Source: Gammaproteobacteria bacterium (lineage in GTDB: Bacteria > Pseudomonadota > Gammaproteobacteria > GRL18). Taken from it: a stretch of DNA of 5,759 bases. The position numbers and the translations under genes were made by a program. Positions 1-5,044 of this stretch are shown piece after piece; position 1 is the stretch's first letter; every line of letters starts with the position of its first letter. The stretch spans positions 1 through 5,759 of the forward strand of contig JAPVVU010000213.1 of assembly GCA_028571885.1 (NCBI GenBank), read 5' to 3'. The notes under the pieces are model-generated. The model was not told where the DNA came from. It searched no databases and was given only the letters and a program-made list of their open reading frames with translations.

Positions 1-449
1 ATTTTAAGGGTTTTATCTTTGATTTTATAATAGTGTCCCTTCATGAATTGATCGACCTGATGATTGACCAATACCCAGGTCGCTTGCGTTGTATTCATGA
101 GCGATGGCTCATTTTCCACCAACTTTGGAATATCTCTTAACCAGGCTCGACTGACAATTCGACGATATTTTTTGTCAATCGCTCGGCGTGTTGATGCAAT
201 TGTTTTCTCATTATAGGTGACATCAATGAGCATATAGGATTGTTGAAAAGCTGGAACACCTTTAACAATCATATCGCCCAGAAAGAACACTAAAAAACTG
301 ATCGCAAAGACAATCGATCCGAGAGTAAAAAGCTTAAAACGTTTTGCCTGAGCATGGCGTTTACGTAAGCTCGGATCATAAAATGGATTATCCGACTTTT
401 GATTTTTTGAATCAGGTATTAAAATAGAGTCAGGGTTTGATTTGCTCAT
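1..449 (-). CDS. pstA: Phosphate ABC transporter permease PstA, N-terminal part (C-terminus beyond left edge)
   Basis: The frame is open from the ATG at 449 to the window edge, giving 149 residues. PstA is one of the two inner-membrane permeases of the high-affinity phosphate importer PstSCAB. A hydrophilic cytoplasmic N-terminus (residues 1-38, rich in Lys and Arg at 30-39) leads into one membrane segment at about 40-63. A polar, basic, probably periplasmic stretch follows (64-149). This layout matches the DUF3333-type N-terminal region of longer proteobacterial PstA proteins; E. coli PstA lacks it. The transport core with the EAA loop is not in view, so the call rests on this region and on position directly after pstC. 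The ATG overlaps the pstC stop by 4 nt (ATGA), and AAGGTG lies 8 nt upstream, so translation is probably coupled to pstC. pstB and phoU are expected further left. Confidence 0.88.
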   Translation of the reverse strand, partial: MSKSNPDSILIPDSKNQKSDNPFYDPSLRKRHAQAKRFKLFTLGSIVFAISFLVFFLGDMIVKGVPAFQQSYMLIDVTYNEKTIASTRRAIDKKYRRIVSRAWLRDIPKLVENEPSLMNTTQATWVLVNHQVDQFMKGHYYKIKDKTLK

Positions 450-1375
450 AAGGTATTCACCTTGTATTTTTCTTTAAATTTACGTATCAGAGCGACGGAA
501 ACAATATTGAGAATAAGGGTCACAGCAAATAAAACCAGACCCAAAGCAAATGCAGATAAGGTATCAGGTGAATCAAATTCGTGATCGCCCACCAGTGCAT
601 CAACAATTCGAACGGTAACAGTTGTCATGTCTTCTAACATATTCCATGACAAATTAGGACGCATGCCGGCAGCCATAACAACAATCATGGTTTCACCCAA
701 AGCTTTGGATACACCTAATAAGGTGGCTGATATAATACCGGGTAATGCCGAGGGTAAAACAATAGCTTTAATGGTTTCACTTTTAGTCATCCCAAGGGCA
801 AGTGATGCTTTTCTCTGTGAATCAGGGACAGCACGAATAACATCATCACTCAAAGAAGAAATTACCGGAATAATCATAATACCCATCACAATGCCACTGG
901 CCAGAGCACTATTAAATGAGGCATGTATACCAAAGATCTCAAAGAAATTAACAATAGCAGGAGCAACAGTAATGGCAGCAAAAAAACCATAAACAACCGT
1001 TGGAATACCTGCCAGTATTTCTAATAATGGTTTGAGTTTATCTCGCAGTGAAAACGAGGCATATTCACTCATAAAAATGGCACTGCCCAAACCAATGGGC
1101 AAGGCAACAGCAAGAGCAATAAAGGTGATCATAAAGGTGCCGGCAAAAATAGGCAGCGCCCCAAATTTACTGTCTGCAACACCGGGAGACCATTCTGTGC
1201 CAGAGATAAAATACCAGAAACTGCGCATCTGGAAAAATTCAATGGCTTCAAAAAGGATTGAAAACAGAACACCAAAGGTGGTTAAAATTGAAACAGTGGC
1301 GGCACTGATGAGAAGGAATTTAATGAATTGCTCTTTTAATTCATTATGCCTTTTTTTTAACTCAAATGCTTTCAA
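446..1375 (-). CDS. pstC: Phosphate ABC transporter permease PstC
   Basis: This 309-residue inner-membrane permease forms the phosphate channel together with PstA; E. coli PstC is of similar length (319). A basic N-terminus (1-17) is followed by a first membrane segment at about 18-45, a periplasmic loop (about 50-70, with SGTEWSP at 58-64), and further segments at roughly 75-103, 119-145, 157-175, 212-237 and 273-297. The family permease signature is clear: AGIPTVVYGFFA at 122-133, and the EAA loop that contacts the PstB ATPase at 189-214, with LGMTKSE and IVLPSALPG. The LGETMIVVMAAG stretch (226-237) is also typical. The start codon is TTG at 1375, with GGAG at 1389-1386, 10 nt upstream. 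No ATG lies upstream in frame, and the next in-frame Met (residue 50) falls after the first membrane segment. The gene follows pstS after 109 nt and overlaps pstA by 4 nt. Confidence 0.95.
   Translation of the reverse strand: MKAFELKKRHNELKEQFIKFLLISAATVSILTTFGVLFSILFEAIEFFQMRSFWYFISGTEWSPGVADSKFGALPIFAGTFMITFIALAVALPIGLGSAIFMSEYASFSLRDKLKPLLEILAGIPTVVYGFFAAITVAPAIVNFFEIFGIHASFNSALASGIVMGIMIIPVISSLSDDVIRAVPDSQRKASLALGMTKSETIKAIVLPSALPGIISATLLGVSKALGETMIVVMAAGMRPNLSWNMLEDMTTVTVRIVDALVGDHEFDSPDTLSAFALGLVLFAVTLILNIVSVALIRKFKEKYKVNTL
450..463 (-). promoter_or_regulatory. pstA ribosome-binding site inside a small hairpin
   Basis: In the transcript the 14 nt just before the pstA ATG read AAGGT-GAAT-ACCTT, a perfect 5-bp inverted repeat that contains the Shine-Dalgarno sequence AAGGTG. 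The sequence lies inside the end of pstC. A ribosome finishing pstC would open the stem, which fits coupling through the ATGA overlap. The stem is short, so its effect is an inference. Confidence 0.4.
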
Positions 1376-1385
1376 ATGATAGGTA

Positions 1386-1389
1386 CTCC
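1386..1389 (-). promoter_or_regulatory. Ribosome-binding site that fixes the TTG start of pstC
   Basis: The transcript reads GGAG, then 10 nt, then TTG. A nearby ATG (GGATGGAG) is in another frame and reaches a stop after a few codons (its TGA overlaps the TTG start), so the SD supports TTG at 1375. Confidence 0.6.
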
Positions 1390-1395
1390 ATCCAG

Positions 1396-1439
1396 AAAAC
1401 CCTATCCCCCATATTTAATATTAATACGCAGGACAGGGT
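1396..1439 (-). terminator. Candidate attenuator hairpin between pstS and pstC
   Basis: In the pst transcript ACCCTGTCC (1439-1431) can pair with GGATAGGGT (1407-1399) in a 9-bp stem with one G-U pair. A 23-nt AT-rich loop separates the arms, and TTTCT follows the stem. This is a weak intrinsic-terminator shape: the loop is long and the T run short, so partial termination is more likely than full. It would lower pstCA expression relative to pstS. The ribosome-binding site of pstC begins about 9 nt after the stem. Confidence 0.4.
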
Positions 1440-1443
1440 GAGG

Positions 1444-1481
1444 TCATTATTATTGACTTAGGATTAAGTCAATAATAATGA
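1444..1481 (-). repeat. Perfect 17-bp inverted repeat just after the pstS stop
   Basis: TCATTATTATTGACTTA (1444-1460) and its exact reverse complement (1465-1481) are separated by a 4-nt loop. The element begins 3 nt after the pstS TAA. The arms are AT-rich, and no T run follows in the pst direction (the next bases are CCTC), so it does not look like a canonical terminator. A stem placed right after the gene for the abundant binding protein could protect the pstS message from 3' decay, giving more PstS than permease. That role is inferred from position. Confidence 0.7.
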
Positions 1482-1484
1482 TGG

Positions 1485-2555
1485 TTACTTCGTGGACAAA
1501 TCGTCCAGTGTCAGCCTGGTGTGTTTTGCAACACTCGCTCTTATTGCATTTCTACGCGCATCAGGTAAAGCAATCAGACCAATTTCACTCAATATACCAT
1601 CAGGCCCAATCATATCTTCTTTCATGAAAAGTTCGACATATTTATCCATTGCAGGCACGTCTTTTCTGTGAGAGTTCTTGGTATAGAAAAACAAAGAACG
1701 CGAGATAGGATATTTTCCACTGGAAATAGTTTCTGGTGTTGGTTGAAAACCATTAACAGTTGCGGCAGCAATTTTATCATCATTTTCAACCAGGAAACTG
1801 TATCCGAAAATTCCAATGGCAGCTGGGTTTTTACTCAATTTTTGTACAATCAGATTGTCATTTTCACCAGAAGGAATATAAACACCATCTTGTCTCACTT
1901 TATGGTATTTCTTGTAACCTTTGTTTTTAACTTTATCTTTCTTGTATAAAGAAGTATAAACATCCATTTTCTTAGTCTGACCTTTCATGATCATATCTTC
2001 AAAGGCATCACGCGTACCAGAACTGGTAGGTGGTCCATAAATGGTAATTTCTCTGTCCGGCAGGCTGGCATCAATTTCATTCCAACGCTTGTATGGGTTT
2101 TTAACCAGACTCTTGCCATCCTTAGAAGGTACTTCTTCAGCAACTGCCAGTAATAAGTGCTTTTTAGTTAATGCTAAAGCCGCATTTTTTTTATTTTGAG
2201 CAATCGCAATACCGTCAAAACCGATAACCGCTTCAGTAATATCCGTGACACCATTCTTTGCACAAAGTTTGAATTCTTTTGTCTTCATGCGACGTGAAGC
2301 ATTGGTGATATCAGGAGTATCCAGACCATTACCTTTACAGAATAATTTCATTCCACCACCAGAACCGGTTGATTCAACAACAGGAGTCGGGCTTTTGCTC
2401 GTCGCACCAAATTCTTCAGCAACCGAGCTGGAAAAAGGATAAACAGTTGAAGAACCAACAATGCGAATTTGGTCCCGAGCTTGTGCCATATTAATGGTAC
2501 TGGCCACAATAGCGGTCGTTGCTAATAGTGACAATGCCGATTTCTTTAATATCAT
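1485..2555 (-). CDS. pstS: Periplasmic phosphate-binding protein PstS
   Basis: This is the substrate-binding component of the PstSCAB importer, capturing phosphate in the periplasm. I prefer the ATG at 2555 (356 residues). TGGA sits 7 nt upstream, and the product then begins with a textbook signal peptide: basic MILKK, a hydrophobic core, and a signal peptidase I site after AQA at residue 26. An in-frame ATG at 2567 would add four residues but has no clear ribosome-binding site. Phosphate-pocket motifs of the family are visible: GSSTVYPF (34-41), ESTGSGGG (61-68), TNASRRMK (84-91) and SGTRDAF (179-185). YPISRSLFF (282-290) is also typical of the C-terminal lobe. Cys73 and Cys98 are the only cysteines and could form a disulfide. 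A lysine-rich stretch lies at about 194-218. The gene is first in the operon, and a Pho box lies just upstream. Confidence 0.95.
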   Translation of the reverse strand: MILKKSALSLLATTAIVASTINMAQARDQIRIVGSSTVYPFSSSVAEEFGATSKSPTPVVESTGSGGGMKLFCKGNGLDTPDITNASRRMKTKEFKLCAKNGVTDITEAVIGFDGIAIAQNKKNAALALTKKHLLLAVAEEVPSKDGKSLVKNPYKRWNEIDASLPDREITIYGPPTSSGTRDAFEDMIMKGQTKKMDVYTSLYKKDKVKNKGYKKYHKVRQDGVYIPSGENDNLIVQKLSKNPAAIGIFGYSFLVENDDKIAAATVNGFQPTPETISSGKYPISRSLFFYTKNSHRKDVPAMDKYVELFMKEDMIGPDGILSEIGLIALPDARRNAIRASVAKHTRLTLDDLSTK

Positions 2556-2591
2556 TTTGATTTCCATTTGTTTTAATCTAATCAGGTTTTG

Positions 2592-2597
2592 ATTATA
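2592..2597 (-). promoter_or_regulatory. -10 box of the pstS promoter
   Basis: The minus strand has a perfect TATAAT. It begins 10 nt after the Pho box, the spacing of PhoB-activated promoters in which the Pho box replaces the -35 element. The expected transcript start near 2585 leaves a leader of about 30 nt to the preferred pstS start. Confidence 0.7.
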
Positions 2598-2607
2598 AAG
2601 AGCTAAT

Positions 2608-2625
2608 ATGACAACTTTGTTACAA
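2608..2625 (-). promoter_or_regulatory. Pho box (PhoB binding site) for pstS
   Basis: The minus strand reads TTGTAAC-AAAG-TTGTCAT: two 7-bp direct repeats spaced by 4 nt, close to the consensus CTGTCAT-n4-CTGTCAT. The downstream repeat is the better match. Its location just upstream of TATAAT and pstS supports PhoB-dependent induction under phosphate limitation. Confidence 0.75.
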
Positions 2626-2826
2626 ATGAATAATTGTTTAGTTTTTTTGCATAGATGGGAAAATTGAACTTGTCAATTTATGCGCCAGGATGACCGTTCT
2701 AAGGCGTATAGAGATAAATGACACGAGTGTAATATTTGAATTGTCTGAAGATAATTGTTAGCGTGATAAGATTCATCTTGTGCACAAAATATCCTATTCG
2801 AGCATTTCTACAGGTGGAATATTGTT
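2626..2826. other. Intergenic region between nsrR and the pstS Pho box; no gene seen
   Basis: About 200 bp lie between the nsrR stop and the Pho box, with no convincing ORF or RNA gene. Small elements are present: AAATTGA/TCAATTT (7-bp arms, 2661-2679), AAGATTCATCTT (2768-2779) and the palindrome TTGTGCACAA (2778-2787). A minus-strand TTGACA (2676-2671), 17 nt, then TATGCA could be a weak second pstS promoter. No strong terminator for nsrR is apparent, so read-through into pstS cannot be excluded. Confidence 0.4.
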
Positions 2827-3270
2827 TTATTTGTCCTGTTCAGTATGATTTTGCAATAATTTTAGCAAAACTTGCGGCTGTTGATTGATGTCTGACAGTG
2901 AATACGAATCAAGGGTTTGTAAAAAAGCATCTCTGGCCTGGTTTAAAATACCTTTCAATTGACAAACAGGAATAATAGGACAAACTGGCTTTTCACAATT
3001 GACTATTTCAAGATTAGCTTCCATTTTTCGAACCACATCACCGATAAATATTGTATCAATATCACGATTGAGTTGTATTCCTCCCCCCTTACCTCTAATG
3101 GTACTGATAAAGTTAAGCTTTCCCAGTTTGTGAACAATTTTCACAATATGGTTACGGGGCAAGGAAAAACATTCCGAAATTTCAGTGATGTTACTGCGTT
3201 TTTGTTTTTCCTGAAGAGACAAATAAATCAAAATACGTAGTGCATACTCAGTGTGCTGGGTTAGTTGCAT
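2827..3270 (-). CDS. nsrR: NO-sensing Rrf2-family transcriptional repressor NsrR
   Basis: This 147-residue cytoplasmic repressor binds an Fe-S cluster that reacts with nitric oxide, releasing DNA and derepressing NO-detoxification genes. The start at 3270 gives MQLTQHTEYALRILIYL, the usual NsrR N-terminus, with GAGAG just upstream; the frame is open to 3360, but the extra 30 residues have no counterpart in the family. The winged helix-turn-helix spans about 28-68 (ITEISECFSLPRNHIVKI, then the wing RGKGGGIQL). The cluster motif is intact: Cys92-x4-Cys97-x5-Cys103. The motif NCxxxxCxIxPxCxLK and the following dimerisation helix agree well with E. coli NsrR. Residue 8 is Glu, where E. coli NsrR has Asp. 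Matching operators lie upstream of the two plus-strand units to the right. The same-strand pstS lies 259 nt or more downstream. Confidence 0.92.
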   Translation of the reverse strand: MQLTQHTEYALRILIYLSLQEKQKRSNITEISECFSLPRNHIVKIVHKLGKLNFISTIRGKGGGIQLNRDIDTIFIGDVVRKMEANLEIVNCEKPVCPIIPVCQLKGILNQARDAFLQTLDSYSLSDINQQPQVLLKLLQNHTEQDK

Positions 3271-3322
3271 ATTACTCTCTGGATGACATATTTTATGATC
3301 TGTCTGCTTTGAGTCGGAAGAG

Positions 3323-3353
3323 ATTATAGAAGATATATTGCTCTTAGCAGCAA
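3323..3353 (-). promoter_or_regulatory. Candidate nsrR promoter
   Basis: The minus strand has TTGCTG (3353-3348), a 19-nt spacer, and a perfect TATAAT (3328-3323). Transcription would begin near 3316, about 45 nt before the nsrR start. The -10 is good, but the spacer is long and the -35 only fair. A single NsrR-like half-site (AAGATATATTG, 3330-3340 on the plus strand) lies in the spacer. Confidence 0.4.
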
Positions 3354-3427
3354 AGAACAATTGCTTATTATGTCTCTATAAAACATTAGATTTCAAGTAG
3401 ATATTCAATAAATATTAGACAATATAT

Positions 3428-3456
3428 TTGACAACAGATAAGATGCGTTTTATATA
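3428..3456 (+). promoter_or_regulatory. Sigma70-type promoter of the HPP gene
   Basis: A perfect TTGACA (3428-3433) is separated by exactly 17 nt from TATATA (3451-3456). Transcription would begin near 3464, leaving a leader of about 95 nt. The NsrR operator starts within the spacer and covers the -10, a layout for repression by blocking RNA polymerase. Confidence 0.65.
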
Positions 3457-3462
3457 CATCTT
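3440..3462 (+). promoter_or_regulatory. NsrR operator upstream of the HPP gene
   Basis: This is a 23-bp imperfect palindrome in the 11-1-11 form of NsrR sites: left half AAGATGCGTTT, central T, right half ATATACATCTT. The halves match each other at 8 of 11 positions, and the outer AAGAT...ATCTT bases are exact. It overlaps the -10 of the HPP promoter. It ends about 75 nt or more from the nsrR promoter, so it probably acts mainly on the plus-strand gene. Confidence 0.75.
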
Positions 3463-3557
3463 AATATGTAAAGTAAAATAGAGAGTAAATTTAACTCTTA
3501 GTATTAGTTAATGAGCACTATTATAACTACGCATACAATTTAAAGTAACCATGGATT

Positions 3558-4472
3558 ATGCTTAATAAAATAACTCGATTTATGGGAATGGAAAGAGGAT
3601 TCGTCAGCGGCATTGAACAATTTGTTTCAGCTGTGGGCGGCTTTCTGAGCATCATTCTTATTGCCTTTATTAGTTTTCAGTATACAGGAGCCACCGCTAC
3701 AGCCCTAATCGTACCATCCATGGGTGCATCTGCCGTACTATTGTTTGCCGTACCCCACGGAAAGTTATCCCAGCCCTGGCCGCTATTTGGCGGAAACCTG
3801 ATTGCAGCTATTATTGGTGTAAGCTGTTATAAAATGATTCCTGACCTATTCTGGGCGGCCGGCATAGCTGTTGGAATCTCCATTATCGCAATGCATTTAT
3901 TGAATTGTATTCATCCCCCTGGCGGTGCTACAGCATTGGCAGCGGTTATTGGCGGACCCGTAATTCATGATCTGGGTTATCAATATGTCCTTACCCCCAT
4001 ATTATTAAATGTAATTATTATTTTTCTGGTGGCTTTTATTTTCAATAGTCTGTTCCCCTGGCGCCGTTACCCGGCAAGTATGGTTAAATTTACTAATACC
4101 TCTAATTCAAAAAATAAGTACGAAAAACAATTAATTGATAAAGCCTCTATTGAAAAAGCCATGAGTGATATGGATCTGGTGATAGATATCACCATCGATG
4201 ACTTACAGCAACTCTTTGCTCTGACGCTGCAACACTCCAGTACTCAGTTACTGCATCCACAGCAGATATTAATCAACCACTACTATACCAATGGTAAACA
4301 TGGTGCTGAATGGTCAGTACGTCATATTATTGACGAGTCTCACTCAGATAATCAACATATGGACATGGTGATATACAGAGTCGTTGAAGGACAAGGCTTA
4401 AGAAGTGCAGACAGCTGCACTCGAGAGGAATTTTCAAAATGGTCTGCCAGAGAAGTGTTTCCACATAGTTAG
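3558..4472 (+). CDS. HPP-family integral membrane protein with an added C-terminal domain
   Basis: The 304-residue product has a membrane domain (about 24-165) of the HPP family, with hydrophobic segments near 24-42, 45-66, 77-92, 98-115, 124-136 and 142-165. Family signatures are visible: PSMGASAVLLFAVPHGKLSQPW at 53-74 and the namesake His119-Pro120-Pro121 in IHPPGGATAL. HPP proteins of cyanobacteria and chloroplasts have reported nitrite-transport activity. Together with the NsrR-type operator upstream, this suggests transport of nitrite or another small anion linked to nitrosative stress; this is inferred. A basic WRRYP border (168-172) leads to a soluble tail of about 120 residues (185-304) that I do not recognise and that does not look like the CBS pair often found in HPP proteins. 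The start is uncertain: ATG 3558 has only a weak, too-close GGA upstream. ATG 3582 or 3588 are alternatives. Confidence 0.85.
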   Translation: MLNKITRFMGMERGFVSGIEQFVSAVGGFLSIILIAFISFQYTGATATALIVPSMGASAVLLFAVPHGKLSQPWPLFGGNLIAAIIGVSCYKMIPDLFWAAGIAVGISIIAMHLLNCIHPPGGATALAAVIGGPVIHDLGYQYVLTPILLNVIIIFLVAFIFNSLFPWRRYPASMVKFTNTSNSKNKYEKQLIDKASIEKAMSDMDLVIDITIDDLQQLFALTLQHSSTQLLHPQQILINHYYTNGKHGAEWSVRHIIDESHSDNQHMDMVIYRVVEGQGLRSADSCTREEFSKWSAREVFPHS

Positions 4473-4494
4473 ATAGTTTTTTTCTGGAGCAATA

Positions 4495-4522
4495 ATTGCG
4501 CACCTTAAATTACGCACCTTAG
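4495..4522 (+). repeat. Two-copy 14-bp tandem repeat
   Basis: ATTGCGCACCTTAA (4495-4508) is followed immediately by ATTACGCACCTTAG (4509-4522), 12 of 14 identical, with CGCACCTTA exact in both. It could be a chance duplication or a pair of sites for a protein bound on one DNA face; 14 bp is not a full helical repeat, which weakens the latter. Confidence 0.5.
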
Positions 4523-4564
4523 ATCGATTCGAGTGAACAACATCCCATTAAATTAGTTTGTATC

Positions 4565-4593
4565 TATTTTTATAGCGTTTAGTCTTGTAAAAT
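4565..4593 (+). promoter_or_regulatory. Possible promoter of the globin-reductase unit
   Basis: TAAAAT (4588-4593) is a fair -10 box, with only a poor TATTTT 17 nt upstream. Transcription would start near 4600, within the NsrR operator, which fits repression. CATAAT at 4631-4636 is an alternative -10. Confidence 0.3.
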
Positions 4594-4597
4594 TTAT

Positions 4598-4620
4598 AAG
4601 ATGTATTTAAGATGCATCTT
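4598..4620 (+). promoter_or_regulatory. NsrR operator upstream of the globin-reductase unit
   Basis: This is a 23-bp palindrome in the 11-1-11 NsrR form: left half AAGATGTATTT, central A, right half AGATGCATCTT. The halves agree at 9 of 11 positions, and the left half fits the NsrR consensus AAGATGyATTT exactly. It lies 41 nt before the globin ATG. It is the better of the two NsrR-type sites. Confidence 0.85.
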
Positions 4621-4661
4621 TTTTAAATTTCATAATTAAACAACAAAGCAGGAAAGAATAG

Positions 4662-5027
4662 ATGAGTACATTATTTGAAAAAATAGGTGGTGAAGATGCA
4701 GTGAACGCCGCGGTAGATATTTTTTACCGTAAAGTGTTGACAGATGACAGTATTAGCCATTTTTTTGAATCAGTTGATATGGAAGCACAACATGCCAAGC
4801 AAAAAGCTTTTTTGACCATGGCATTTGGCGGTCCTAATGATTATACGGGTGAAGACATGCGTAAAGTTCATGCACCACTGGTTGCCAAAGGCTTAAATGA
4901 AGACCACTTCAATGCAGTGGCTGGTCATCTTCAGGCAACAATGGAAGAACTCAATGTGCCTGCGGATTTGATTGATGAAGTCATGGCCGTTGCCGGCAGC
5001 ACTAAAGATGATGTTCTCAACCGCTAA
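4662..5027 (+). CDS. glbN: Group I truncated haemoglobin (TrHbN/GlbN type)
   Basis: This 121-residue haem protein is of the usual length for group I truncated globins and aligns without gaps over most of its length with cyanobacterial GlbN as I recall it. Key residues are the proximal haem ligand His70 (F8), distal Tyr22 (B10) following Phe21, and Gln43 (E7) with Gln47 (E11). The family glycine motifs are present (GG at 9-10, FGG at 55-57). E10 is Lys46, where Synechocystis GlbN has a second haem-binding His, so bis-His coordination is not expected. Several TrHbN proteins act as NO dioxygenases (NO plus O2 to nitrate) and need an electron donor; the reductase starting 17 nt downstream is an obvious partner. 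The ATG has AGGA 8 nt upstream. The NsrR operator before it supports a role in NO detoxification. O2 binding or sensing is an alternative. Confidence 0.92.
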   Translation: MSTLFEKIGGEDAVNAAVDIFYRKVLTDDSISHFFESVDMEAQHAKQKAFLTMAFGGPNDYTGEDMRKVHAPLVAKGLNEDHFNAVAGHLQATMEELNVPADLIDEVMAVAGSTKDDVLNR

Positions 5028-5029
5028 TT

Positions 5030-5035
5030 AAGGGA
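5030..5035 (+). promoter_or_regulatory. Ribosome-binding site that fixes the TTG start of the reductase
   Basis: AAGGGA lies 9 nt before TTG 5045, in the 17-nt gap after the globin stop. No ATG or GTG in this frame lies in the gap or for over 40 codons downstream. Confidence 0.6.
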
Positions 5036-5044
5036 TTTTATATT

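Larger units (their letters stand above)
4473..4661 (+). other. Intergenic region between the HPP gene and the globin gene
   Basis: It contains a run of seven T (4477-4483) soon after the HPP stop without a convincing stem before it, a short tandem repeat, and the NsrR operator and leader of the globin gene. No small ORF or RNA gene is supported. Confidence 0.5.

Noticed and set aside
627..992. Plus-strand open frame inside pstC
   Set aside because: It is antisense to a conserved permease, has no ribosome-binding site or recognisable domain, and looks like a coding shadow.
1032..1379. Plus-strand open frame over the start of pstC
   Set aside because: It is a shadow of pstC with no family resemblance.
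1444..1481. The 17-bp inverted repeat as an insertion-sequence end or attachment site
   Set aside because: No transposase, target duplication or second copy is visible. Its place between the pstS stop and pstC fits an RNA hairpin better.
1622..2442. Open frames on both strands inside pstS (1622-1816, 1668-1949, 2245-2442)
   Set aside because: All are short frames fully inside a clear pstS and have no motifs.
2959..3240. Plus-strand open frame inside nsrR
   Set aside because: It is antisense to the conserved winged helix and cysteine region, so a shadow.
3271..3360. Longer nsrR start at 3360 (30 extra residues)
   Set aside because: The extension lacks family counterparts and would overlap the -10 box proposed at 3323-3328. 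ATG 3270 has a good GAGAG site and yields the usual NsrR N-terminus.
3551..3565. Four-codon leader peptide (ATG at 3551, stop TAA) overlapping the HPP start
   Set aside because: It is too short, with a weak ribosome-binding site and no attenuator structure, so chance is the simpler reading.
4447..4487. Intrinsic terminator after the HPP gene (seven T at 4477-4483)
   Set aside because: No stem directly precedes the T run. The only pairing (CCAGAGAA with TTTTCTGG) has a long loop, uses the T run itself, and begins within the gene.
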